Source: Pyrenopolyporus hunteri (taxonomy: Eukaryota > Ascomycota > Sordariomycetes > Xylariales > Hypoxylaceae). Taken from it: a stretch of DNA of 64,000 nucleotides. Below the pieces are notes generated by a model. The model saw nothing but the letters and a program-made list of their open reading frames with translations, was not told where the DNA came from and searched no databases. The DNA lies in NCBI GenBank assembly GCA_902806595.1, contig CADCXC010000005.1, positions 868,001-932,000 of the forward strand, given 5' to 3'. Made by a program: the position numbers and the translations under genes. Positions 51,538 to 61,147 of the stretch are shown here, in pieces (position 1 is the first letter of the stretch; every line of letters starts with the position of its first letter).

Positions 51538-52988
51538 ATGTCGGTCGCCTCTAAGGTATGCAGTTGTTCCTACGCACAACCCGCTTACTTCGCCAGTTCC
51601 CTCCCACCAAGCCTCCATCGCTGCCCCTCATGTTCCTGTCCCACCCTACAACCTTCACGCTACATAATCAATTGAGCTCTTGTCCTGTTGTCGCGAAGCT
51701 AACAATAAACTTCCCAGAACCGGTTCGATCCCCTCGGTATGATCTTGTCCAATCCTACATCATTACCCCTCCGTGGTGAAAATTTTTTGAAACGCGGGGA
51801 TAGCGGTAGTTTGCTAATCTCGACCGACGCCGTACAGGTAACGATGTCGAAGGAGATGAAGCGCCGTCCGGCCCTGTGAAGACGGTCGAGAAGACCACCA
51901 TGCGCAGTACCAAGCGCAATGTCGAGCCCCAACCCCCCACCAAAGCCCCTCCCGCCACGGGAGCTCGTCGTGCTGGTCCTGGAGGCAACGAGGGAGGTGA
52001 GTGTTTGTCCGCATCGAGCCGGCAAGCTCCATTTGGAGATCCGTTTAGATATCGACGTCCCTCTCTCATAGGTCAATCTTATTAACCCGCCTTTAAATCA
52101 GCTTTCCGCGACCGCAACGCCGGTACCGCGAGCAACCATCGCAAGCCCACCGACGAAGTCCCTCGACCTGGACCTCGAGGCGGCCGTGAAGCCCGTGTGC
52201 GCGGAGGTGAGAGATGAACGCCCAGTATCTGCCTGGAATGATACCCGCTAACGTGGCCGAAAAGGCCGGGGTGGTCGATATCCCCGCGACCGCGACGACA
52301 GGCATCCCAGGAACATTCCAAGGTTAGTAGTCATTGAATAAGGGACCGCCCACTTCAGCGTTCTAACTCCGTATCTAGCGGTTCCGAAAAGCAAGCTGCC
52401 CTATCCTGGGGCGCTAACGAAGGCGAGGCCGAGGCGAAGGATGAGCAGGCCGGAGAAGAGATTGCTCAGTCGGAACTGAAGGAGTCAACCGCCGAGGATG
52501 CTCAGGACGTTCCGGCTACTCCGGTCGAGCCCGAGGAGAAGCAATTGTCCTACGCCGACTACCTCGCTCAGCAGGCCGAGAAGAAGCTCGCTCTCGGCGA
52601 GTCCCTCGAGATCCGCAAGCCCAACGAGGGTACCAAGGTTGATAAGAAGTGGGCCAACGCTAAGGCCCTGGTCAAGGAGGAGGATGACAACTACGTTTCC
52701 GGCACTGGCGGCAAGGTCAAGCGTGAGCGTGAGCGCAAGGCTAAGCAGCTCGTCGAGATTGACAACCGATATGTTGAGCCTGAGCGTCCCCGAGGCGGAC
52801 GCGGCGGACGTGGAGGCGGCAGCCGCGGCGGTGCTCCTAGGGGCGAGGGTCGCGGCCGCGGTGGTGGCCGTGGCCGAGGTGAAGGCCGAGGCGAAGGCCG
52901 TGGCGACTTCCGTGGTGGCCGCGGCGGCCCGCGCGAGAATGCCTCTTTCGCCCTGAACTCGGACGCCTTCCCTAGCCTGGGCGCATAA
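51538..52988 (+). CDS. STM1: STM1-like ribosome- and nucleic-acid-binding protein (HABP4/PAI-RBP1 type)
   Basis: Stm1 family proteins clamp idle 80S ribosomes, preserve them under stress and bind telomeric or RNA structures. Six exons are inferred: 51538-51555, 51718-51736, 51838-51996, 52102-52206, 52265-52322 and 52379-52988. Introns are 162, 101, 105, 58 and 56 nt, all GT-AG with consistent phase. The product is 322 residues. Two micro-exons of 18 and 19 nt encode MSVASK and NRFDPLG, which join NDVEGDEAPSGPVKTVEK to give the Stm1 N-terminal motif. AFRDRNAG follows, then the RGG-rich middle and SEKQAALSWGANEGEAEAKD. Next come SYADYLAQQAEKKLALGES and a strongly Gly/Arg-rich tail (GGRGGRGGGSRGG...) ending NSDAFPSLGA. 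The chain is highly charged and mostly disordered, as expected. The long last exon is certain; the micro-exons rest on splice signals and family sequence. Confidence 0.92.
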
Positions 52989-53724
52989 GTTCACAGCATA
53001 GTTACCGAGGCTTGCACTAGAAAGTACACCATGTCTATTATGCAGGTTATAGTTTCTCGACGGTCTAGGTCTTCTCGTAAGACACAGCATAGCCTGTTCG
53101 ACTGGTCAGTCGGCCTACTTCTGGCTACGAACATCCTGAGAGGCACAAGTTTTCTCACTATTCTAAATTAACAAAAGTTTCTTTCATCCTGAATGATCTA
53201 TGGTGCGCGAACAGTCAACCGGTGGGGATAGGTGTATATCGGTATCGGCGGTTGCTCCTTCGATGGCGTGTTTACCTAGGTAGAGGTCTAGGTCACTTCT
53301 CCGTTGCTAATTTCTCTTTGTATCCCGCCCCTCTGATGTCTATAATGATCTTCTAACAATCCCATTATCCCCATCACCCCTATTGTCCCGGTATAACGTC
53401 TACGGCTTAGCTCGCCGACCTTAAGAGTTTCACACTGGGTAGGGCCTCTCGTAAGGTAACGTTCGTACGTCCGTAGGCTTTATCTACTGTTCACCCTCTG
53501 AGTAATTATACGTCAGATAGCCATTGTGTTTAATAATACGGTTATTTCCCATGAACACACTTTGTTAGGGAATTCGGTTTGTATAAGTAGTCTCTCGATT
53601 CGCGATAGTTCGAGAGTGGACAATTGCGAACCACTTCTCACTTCTCATTAAGCAAGTTAGTAAGCTATCACAATCCAGAAACAAAACCAGACGACTCACA
53701 TAGATACCATATCGACCCGAAAAG
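52989..53724. other. Spacer downstream of the STM1-like gene
   Basis: This region holds the 3' flank of the STM1-like gene and the likely promoter of the next gene. I see no further gene or notable repeat except a CCTAGGTA at about 53275. Confidence 0.5.
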
Positions 53725-54270
53725 ATGCTTCCCAAAAAGGCGCCCATCTACGAAGCCCCGGACCTCATGTGCGACGGCTTCGTCCTCATCGACGACATGG
53801 ACCTGGAGGACTCGGACGAGGACAGCCTGATGGAGGTGGAGGACGGCTACGTGCTCCTGGTGGACGAGGAGGGCGACCTGATCCGGCCGCGGGGCGCGGA
53901 GATGTTCACGGACGAGGACTGGCGCGGGGTGCAGGACGCGTGGCGGCGGCACAACACGGTCGACATGCAGTGGAGCGGGCCGGACCCGGACTCGGGGCTC
54001 TACCGGACGGTCGACGGCTGGGCGAACCCGAGCGCCGTCGGCTACAAGTCGGACCAGGACAAGGGCATCGCCGAGAGGGTCTGGGCCAGGTTCCGCCTGG
54101 GGGACTATGCTAAGCCCTTCATCCACGTCCTGGTCGATCGCAGGGGCACGGGCAGGGTTAGGGGCGAGGAGACGGAGGGGGAGGGGGATCAGAGTAAGAG
54201 TACGAGTAAGGAGGAGGAGAAGGGGAAGGAGAAGGGGAAGGAGAAGGGGAAGGAGAAGGCTCAGAAGTGA
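53725..54270 (+). CDS. Small acidic hypothetical protein with Lys/Glu repeat tail
   Basis: This is a single-exon frame of 181 residues that I do not recognise. The first 60 residues are strongly acidic with hydrophobic pairs (DGFVLIDDMDLEDSDEDSLM, then EVEDGYVLLVDEEGDL). A middle section with several tryptophans follows (FTDEDWRGVQDAWRRHNTVD and MQWSGPDPDSGLYRTVDGW). The tail ends in tandem KGKE units (GKEKGKEKGKEKAQ). The coding stretch is visibly GC-rich compared with its flanks, with C or G at most third positions, as in LEU2 exon 3. This supports real coding use. The repeat DNA at 54214-54258 (AAGGAGAAGGGG units) may vary in length. There is no signal peptide or membrane segment. Confidence 0.65.
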   Translation: MLPKKAPIYEAPDLMCDGFVLIDDMDLEDSDEDSLMEVEDGYVLLVDEEGDLIRPRGAEMFTDEDWRGVQDAWRRHNTVDMQWSGPDPDSGLYRTVDGWANPSAVGYKSDQDKGIAERVWARFRLGDYAKPFIHVLVDRRGTGRVRGEETEGEGDQSKSTSKEEEKGKEKGKEKGKEKAQK

Positions 54271-55197
54271 GGGAGTACCTGACTGATTGGCTGACATACC
54301 ATCCCTCTACTACCTATGCCTCCTTCAACCCCTTATTTGCTTCTTGGGGGAAACCAGTAAGAAAGGACATGTGTTAGAAGACAGGAGCTTCTTCTTTGTC
54401 CTACCTCCCGGGGCCCCCTTTAGCTTCTCGCCTTACTACCGAGTAAGGGATACGTAAGTAAGTCATTTGGCTTGATTTTAGTCAGTAAGTATTTAGAGTG
54501 ATCTACGAGGTGAGTAGCATGCCTACCTACCTACATGAACTGTGAGATTGCTCTTGTTACCTTTTCCCGGTACAACTAAATTAGAAAAAAAAATAAAAAA
54601 AATTGAAAACACACCCTAATGGAGTTTTTATTTATCAAGTGAGGCTGAAGTAGTAAATCTAAAGCCTGCGTGAATATAAATGCTTGATAACCGCACCAGT
54701 GTAGGAACAATGAAGATGTAGGACCTAAGTTTTATTCGAGTCCATGTGTATCAAATAAGTGATCAATGGTCTTATTATCGACGAGCTTCTTTTCAATACG
54801 GGTAGACTTCGAGTGGGTCAACCTCACTCCCTCCGTAACCACCCATACCGGATAAAGCCGGTGCCAACTAGGGCGGAACGCCCCAATTGGAATGAACGAT
54901 TACTAGGTGTATGCCATTATGTATATGGATTGTTTCTCCTGCCGTCCTTTGTGAGCGTTCTACTTGAAGCCATAGATTAGGCATATTTTCTACGTTAATC
55001 GTAGGCCTGTCTTAAGAGGCCTCGCCTCGCGCAACTATCCTTCGATATAGGCTGTTGCGGCTGGAGGCGTCGCAGTACGAATTGCCGACTCCCATTTGCA
55101 TCCTTGCATTATAGTACGACTCTATATCAGAGCCGATCGGGAGATATCTTCGATTCGATTATGCCGGTACGGGAATCTAGGAGCGCGGGTAATGTTC
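54271..55197. other. Spacer, no gene seen
   Basis: This is the 3' flank shared by the convergent acidic-protein and TMEM170-like genes. It contains an A-rich stretch near 54583-54606 and a TACC run near 54523. A frame at 54759-54980 has no protein character. Confidence 0.5.
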
Positions 55198-55794
55198 CTA
55201 CAACCCGCCCTGGATGGTGAAGGAGGATACTATTAGGACCAGCACATTGATCCAGCCCCAGATAAACGGTATCCAGGTGGGCATCTGGTAGCATCCGGAG
55301 ATATAGACGGCGCCGAGCCTAGAGATAGATAGGTATAAGCTCAACCGTAAGGACTTCAGGGGGTTCAGGGGGGTCGAAAGAACAGCGCGTACACTACCCC
55401 GACAATGCTCCCCGTGAACAGAGCCTCAACCCCGGCAACGAAGGCGTAGACGAGCGGGACGGCGAGCAGGTACTTCCACACGGACCGCGGCTTGCCGATC
55501 TGCATGGACAGGGCGATGCCCGCGGCGCCGAGGTGGAACAGGGCGTACAGGATCAGGGTCCAGAGCAGCGTGTACCGCCATGAGTCCCAGATGGAGTATA
55601 GGGCGCAGTAGCTGTTCTGGGGCGGCCAGCAGAGGGAGGGGAACGCGGGACTGCGGTAGTTCTCGGGGGGGTAGTTGAGGCAGCTCGATCTGTATAAGAG
55701 GTAGGATTTGTTTAGTTGTAATTGTTACGACGGTGGTGATAGTCGGGGTAGGTATGTGGATATACAACGGTGATACTTACGGTGTCGAGGCCAT
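55198..55794 (-). CDS. TMEM170-like integral membrane protein
   Basis: Members of this family are small multi-pass proteins linked to ER and nuclear-envelope membrane shape in animals; the fungal role is not established. Three minus-strand exons, 55781-55794 (14 nt), 55393-55689 and 55198-55318, give 143 residues. Introns are 91 nt (GTAAGT...ATACAG) and 74 nt (GTACGC...CTCTAG), with matching phases. The spliced start is MASTPSSCLNYPPENYRSPA, followed by FPSLCWPPQN, a family-like opening. Three or four hydrophobic helices follow: YTLLWTLILYALFHLGAAGI, YLLAVPLVYAFVAGVEALF with TGSIVGVVLGAVY, and WIPFIWGWINVLVLIVSSF, ending TIQGGL. The open frame at 55426-55767 on the same strand is in the wrong register and should not be annotated. 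The family name comes from remembered similarity, while the gene structure is read directly. Confidence 0.83.
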
Positions 55795-56349
55795 CTGGCC
55801 CTTGGGGGTTCACGGCTTCGCTCTAACGAGTGGACGACGGTCTAAGAGGAGAATCATAGTATTCTGAGGTTGTACCTAGAAGTTGTTTGAGGAAGATGAG
55901 ATGATGCGTCGAAGGTTGTGGAGCTCTGAGCTGAGAGACGGGACGACAGGGGTTACACAGCGGGAAGCTATTGTTCGACAGGTACCTATATGTACCTAGG
56001 TAGGTACCTACCTATACAGCTGCAGGGGGTTGAAGCGTGCCCACCTTCGGGCCTTGGATGGTACACGGAAACTCAATTGACGTCGAGCCTCGGTAAAAGA
56101 CCTAGGTAGCTTACATAACGTTATCAATATGTACATAACTAGGTACCTATGTATCGTACCTAGGTAGATACCGGGCTTCGAAGCTACATGTGTCGACGAT
56201 TTCTTCGAAACTTCAACAACATCACCGAATTCCCAAATCCTGGTACCTTTAATACATTTACTACGGGCAGGTGACGACGTGGAAGAAGCAGCGGTTCCCA
56301 TTATGTAGGGTGCCTCTACCTGCGAATCGAGCACCGACACGCGCGAATC
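55795..56349. promoter_or_regulatory. Divergent region between the TMEM170-like gene and PEX8
   Basis: Both genes are transcribed away from this 555-bp stretch, so it should carry two promoters. It contains TACC/GGTA palindromes at 55981-56016 and another GGTACC/CCTAGGTA group near 56142-56170. No TATA box is obvious. Confidence 0.45.
55981..56016. repeat. Palindromic TACC/GGTA cluster in a divergent promoter
   Basis: GGTACC and CCTAGG centres alternate with TACC/GGTA units. The cluster belongs to the dispersed family. Confidence 0.8.
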
Positions 56350-58551
56350 ATGCCGGCCGACCGCTTACTGGCCGCGGTCCTACGGGCCTACCAGGACGCT
56401 CCCAATCCCACCGACACCGACAAGATCTTCGCGACAACCACCTCGCTCCTCACCACCCTCAACAATCCTCTCAACCTCTCTCTGCTCACCTCACACTTCC
56501 TCACCGCCCGTGCAATATGGCAGTCCCCGGACGGCCTACGCACTTGTGTGCGGATCATGAGCATATACAACACCGCCGCCATTCACGTGCGGAAGAACGA
56601 GCTGGACAATGCGAGCATACCCAGGGGCCTGCCGCTTATTGGCAGCGGAGTCCGGAGCGAGGATTGGGCACGCGCAATCGCGAAGGGAACGGATGACCGG
56701 TCGAGCAGATGGAAGCATGTCCTGGTCTTGACCGGCATCTTAATGGGCATGGAAGGCGAGGACAGGAGATCCTTGTCCTGGAGTTTACGCTCGACGCTCG
56801 AACAAGCCGTCGTCACGGCTTCAAACCTGGCACTCCAGGCCCAGGAGCCAACGGGTCAGTTCGGACGTGACGCCGTCGTCCTGGCGTTGACGTACGCGTT
56901 TCCCCTCTTGTCGGGATCGGCCAAGCAGCTGTTCGACGGGAATGCCCTCCTACCTGCCATCATCGACGCGATGCTCGGGGATGAAGGCTTCCAGCATGGC
57001 GACTTTATCTCGTCCATCACGAATGACATCAAACCAGGGACAAGGATCGTATGGAATCTTAATTCACCCTCCATCGCTAGACTTCTACATCTAGAATCCC
57101 GGCCCCTCGCACAAAACATGGGTCCTCTTTCGCGGCTGGCGTCATTCGCCGTTCAGCACGCGCTGGACTCTCGTGCCGTTCTTGGGGCTCACGAAAAATT
57201 GCTTGGTTTCACGGCTGCGCTACTGGATAAATGGACTCGCTGTCCACTTTCCACCATCGATCTGTCCGTAGAGTTAGCTGCTCTCACGCCTGAGCTGCTC
57301 CAGGGTCCTTATCCCACGCTCTGGCAGTTGTTAAAGAAGATCTTGTATACCGTGGTCGCAACACTTCAACCTATCGTTGGGCGCTCCTTGTTAGACCCGT
57401 CTATGAGGAACGACGCAACAGCTGTGGCTGTGGCTACGAGGACGCTACATATCCTACGCAATTTGTCCTTCGTATCTACGCGTCAAGGTGCTGGTTCGTT
57501 CCAAGTGTACACCTTCACTTATCTCACCTCCCTCGACATGATTACACGATATCCCCACGCTTGCGTAGCCTTCCTGCAAGCTATACAACCGCCACCGCCT
57601 CAAGCTAACAACGTGGTGCCAACACCCGCCGTCCAGGCACAAGCCCTCTTCTACCTAAACACAGCAGAGCATTTCCCGCTCTCGCTACCCACGCCCGCGT
57701 GCGAGGACCTAATCCTCACGCCGGCAACCACCTACCTCTCCCCCAGCACATCCTGGCTATCCAGCCCATCCAACAACCCGCAATCAGCCCTGACACTCGA
57801 AATCTTCGAAGCAGCGCACTCGGCCGTGCTCTCCGCGCTCTCGTGCCCGCAGCACAGCCCCCTCGCCGCCTCCCTCATCCCCTTCTACATCGACGCCCTA
57901 CTCTCCTCCTTCCCAACCCGCATCTCTCCCCGGCAGTTCCGCCTGGCCTTCCGCACCGTCATGCAGATCGCCAGCCCCCCCTACCCGCTCTCCGCATCCC
58001 ACCCCGACCTCGCCGAGACCCTCCTCGAGACCCTGCGCTTCCGCGCCCTCGAGGGCGCTAGCACGGCTCCCTTGTTGCCGCTTAACGACCAGCCTATCCC
58101 CGCCCCCATGGCGGGCGGTAGCGGTGCTGGCCCGGGCGAACAACAAACGCAACAGCAGCAGCAGCAGCAGCAACAAGAGGGCCCTATCTCCGAACAGACG
58201 GCCCTCATCCTCGCCCTCGTCGACGCGCTGCCCTACCTCCCGCTGCACGCGGTCGAGGACTGGCTCGCGCGCGCGGCCGACGCCATGAACGCCGTCGCCG
58301 ACCCGCGCCTGCGCGACGTCGTGCGCGCCCGCTTCTGGGACGTCCTGGTCGCCGGCGAGATGGACGTCGAGCGCGCCGCCGTCGGCGTCGCTTGGTGGGG
58401 GACTAAGGGGGGGCGGGAGATGGTGCTGTTTGGACGGTCTGCCGCCGGGGCCGGGGCTGGGGCTGGAGGAGGGACGGCAGGGGGAGAGGGCGCGTTCTTG
58501 ATGAGTGGGGCTTTGGGAGCTGCGGGGGATGGGCGGGGGAGTAGGTTGTAG
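56350..58551 (+). CDS. PEX8: Peroxin 8, intraperoxisomal import factor, with C-terminal SRL
   Basis: Pex8 sits on the lumenal face of the peroxisome membrane and helps unload cargo and link docking and RING complexes. This single-exon frame encodes 733 residues, starting MPADRLLAAVLRAYQDAPNP with an ATG in good context. The body is almost entirely helical and hydrophobic-rich, with conserved-looking blocks such as SEDWARAIAKGTDDRSSRWK, LHILRNLSFVSTRQGAGSF, ISPRQFRLAFRTVMQIASPP and LVDALPYLPLHAVEDWLARA. A polyglutamine tract (nine Q, 58150-58176) and a Gly/Ala-rich stretch near the C-terminus are low-complexity inserts. The protein ends in Ser-Arg-Leu, a type 1 peroxisomal targeting signal, as Pex8 proteins do. 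The family assignment is from remembered fungal peroxin 8 sequence patterns. An unrelated helical-repeat protein is the alternative. Confidence 0.77.
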   Translation: MPADRLLAAVLRAYQDAPNPTDTDKIFATTTSLLTTLNNPLNLSLLTSHFLTARAIWQSPDGLRTCVRIMSIYNTAAIHVRKNELDNASIPRGLPLIGSGVRSEDWARAIAKGTDDRSSRWKHVLVLTGILMGMEGEDRRSLSWSLRSTLEQAVVTASNLALQAQEPTGQFGRDAVVLALTYAFPLLSGSAKQLFDGNALLPAIIDAMLGDEGFQHGDFISSITNDIKPGTRIVWNLNSPSIARLLHLESRPLAQNMGPLSRLASFAVQHALDSRAVLGAHEKLLGFTAALLDKWTRCPLSTIDLSVELAALTPELLQGPYPTLWQLLKKILYTVVATLQPIVGRSLLDPSMRNDATAVAVATRTLHILRNLSFVSTRQGAGSFQVYTFTYLTSLDMITRYPHACVAFLQAIQPPPPQANNVVPTPAVQAQALFYLNTAEHFPLSLPTPACEDLILTPATTYLSPSTSWLSSPSNNPQSALTLEIFEAAHSAVLSALSCPQHSPLAASLIPFYIDALLSSFPTRISPRQFRLAFRTVMQIASPPYPLSASHPDLAETLLETLRFRALEGASTAPLLPLNDQPIPAPMAGGSGAGPGEQQTQQQQQQQQQEGPISEQTALILALVDALPYLPLHAVEDWLARAADAMNAVADPRLRDVVRARFWDVLVAGEMDVERAAVGVAWWGTKGGREMVLFGRSAAGAGAGAGGGTAGGEGAFLMSGALGAAGDGRGSRL
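58150..58176 (+). repeat. CAG/CAA polyglutamine tract inside PEX8
   Basis: Nine in-frame glutamine codons, six of them CAG in tandem, lie in a low-complexity linker. Length variation between strains is likely. Confidence 0.9.
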
Positions 58552-59483
58552 GTTGTATGATGTAGGATAGGAGATGAGATGGGATGGGATGAGATGAGAT
58601 TGTGTAAAGCGGTGGTGCTGGTGGTGCCCTGTCTGATAGAAGGAGGAAGTAAATATCTACGTAACGATAATGAGGACCTGTGTAAGGATTACGCGCAGGT
58701 AATTTTTATTATGTTCGGAGTAAAGGGGAGGGACGTGAATTCACCTAATATACCTCTACCTTACCTACCTACATAGGTAGGTATCTATATAGTGTACGAA
58801 AGAAACAGTCAGAGCGCGCTTGAATGTATCGAATACCCCTAGTTGAGAGATACCGATATGAGACAGAAGGAGTTGAGAAGTTTAGAAATTTACGTTATTC
58901 AGTAATTGCAAGATCTACGATGTGTCAAGACTAGCAAGCGAAAGACGACTATCAAGGGAACATTATCACTTATTCCCACTTAAGACAGACATGATACATA
59001 TATGTTTAATCGCTACCATAGACTAGAAGTCCGCTGTAATACACTACTGTAGAGATGAAAGGACCAGAAGCCCCCGTGAAGCATCGTTTAAAAGAGGTAG
59101 CCAGTCTATACTAAACGTCAAAACGAAAAACGAAAATGCTGTACACACGCCCCGAACTATGGTGCGCACCGAATGATGATATGATTGATCCCTTGCTTCC
59201 GTGCGAGCCTAAACATACAAAACGCGGTCGAACTACCCAAATGATGATGTTGTGATTGTCGTATCCCAGTACCCGTCCCCCGTGTCCGTTGGAAAAGTAA
59301 GTGGCCTCCCGAGTACGCCGAACATAATGCCGCCAGTCGATACTTATGTCTACCTAACCTGGTCCTTGTCTGGTTGCTCCGAGGAAAGGAGAAGGAAAAA
59401 GAAAAAGAATATTAACTTGATTGCTAAAAAAACAAGTCTTCATGGGTAGGTAGATACTTCATCCCCTTATCTCTCTGCTTCGC
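58552..59483. other. Spacer between convergent PEX8 and the ZIP transporter gene
   Basis: This contains both 3' flanks. A GATGG/GATGA repeat lies at about 58572-58600, and a TACC/GGTA group near 58758-58785. I see no gene. Confidence 0.5.
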
Positions 59484-61147
59484 TCAGTGAGCGTGTGCAG
59501 TAAATGCATTGCTAATCCCTAGCAGTGTCATACCCAGGAATGCAAATAGAATGCTCAGGTTCTGGTTGTGATTCAGACTCAAACTCTCGACAAACAGCTG
59601 TAGGGCGACGCTGGCCATGATGCCTGCCGTGATGGCGAAGAGGCACCCATACGCCACGGCGTCTGGAGTTATGTTGGTGTGCTGAGCTAGCTTAAACCAC
59701 AGCACCGCGATGCTGGCCCCTAATGGTTGGCTCAGACCGCCCAACATAGAAGCCCATACCATGGCGCGAAATCTGCTATTTAACGCCATGTATAATGGTA
59801 ATGCTAGGGCGAAGCCCTCGGAAATGTTGTGGACGAAGAGCGCCAGGAACACGTTGAAGCCAAGCGACGGGTTAGCATGGTTCGTGGCATAGGTGATAAA
59901 ACCTTCGGGGAATTTGTGCAGGGCGATCGCAATAGAAGTCTGTAAGCCGATGGATAGGAAAGCGTTCTCGGCAACATGGTGGTGATGTTGAGCCTCGAGA
60001 TCCTCCGAGGTCTCGGAGTGGTGTTCGATTTCATGTTCCTGGTGGACTTCATGAGAGTGCGTACGACTCATGCGACATGTAGGGCTCACGGGAGACGAAT
60101 GATCATAGCCGCCATCCTCGTCGACCGTATCTATTAACGTCTCGGTCTGTCCTGTGGTAGTACGAAGCAGAGTAGTCGGCGCCCGAGAAAGGAGCCCTGA
60201 GCGGTTAGCAAGATGCTTGAAACATTCTTGACCGCATGGATCAGAGTATCCGAAACAAGGGCCAGCCTCGTCGCAGTTGGGTTTGGTGTCTTTCACGAAA
60301 GACATGACCCGCTTCTGCAGCATCGAAGGCCGTCTTTCCGTTGTTACAGCACGGCTGCGAGGGCCGCGAAGGGCGGGTGGGGGGTGCGCATCCGTAGGGC
60401 TCTCGGTCTCTGCTCTCCTTAGCGACCGGGCGCGGCGAGCCTCGTTGGAGTTGTCCGTAGGAAGCAGCGGCGTTATCTCACTGACATGTCCATTCGTACC
60501 CGTCGAGTGCTTGGAGCCGTGAACATGGGCATGCATTGAATTATTGCGTCTACCGATGCTTCGCGCGTGAGAAGAAAGCCTGCGAGTGAAGCTGTTCGCA
60601 TGATGATGATGGCTATCTACAGCATGATCGTCGTGGCTATGGTCGCAGTCGACGACATGCGAAGGTAGAAATCGGTGAAATAACCTCGATAGTATTTGAA
60701 TTCCCACGAATCCGCCAACAAAACAGGCCATCAAAAGAAAGCCGGCATTCTGGTCCGAGAAACCTCCTTTCTTAAGGTAGTCCTTCGATTCGGGTAGCAT
60801 GCTGTACAAGGACATGAATAACTAGGTACACAACGTCAGCTTCTTCCATAAGTAGGATATTCAAGACATTAAGCTTACCATCACGCCGAAACTCAAGCTC
60901 AGGGAGCACGCGAGAAATGTGTTGCTGTCCTGTATTCGAAAGTTCTCTTTTCCGGGGAAGAGCCGCACGAACACATCTACGCAAATTATGGCGGATCCTA
61001 TCACGCATGCTGTAGCAGTGTAAGTTAGTCAGTCAGTATATCAAGAGAGGGGTCTTAAAGCCCTGGACGTCGGGGTCACATACCAATACCGCTCACCAGG
61101 CACATGATCCAGCCCCTCGTATCGTTGTCTAACTCGGCAGCCTCCAT
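59484..61147 (-). CDS. ZIP-family zinc transporter, Zrt3-like
   Basis: ZIP proteins move zinc or related metals into the cytosol, and Zrt3-like members export zinc from the vacuole. Three minus-strand exons, 61084-61147, 60879-61009 and 59484-60821, encode 510 residues. Introns are 74 nt (GTATGT...TGACTAACT...TACAG) and 57 nt (GTAAGC...CTGACG...CCTAG). The first two exons add MEAAELDNDTRGWIMCLVSG and a hydrophobic helix (ACVIGSAIICVDVFVRLF), then the ACSLSLSFGVM helix continuing into LFMSLYSM. A long cytosolic loop is rich in histidine (CDHSHDDHAVDSHHHH; later AQHHHH). The metal-path motifs ALHKFPEGF and FVHNISEGF identify helices 4 and 5. The C-terminus is helical and ends FTAHAH. Three more hydrophobic helices complete the usual eight. 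Localisation to vacuole rather than plasma membrane is inferred. Confidence 0.95.

Noticed and set aside
55426..55767. A 113-codon minus-strand open frame
   Set aside because: It is the wrong register of the TMEM170-like gene. The correct frame, once spliced, gives hydrophobic helices and the family-like ends.
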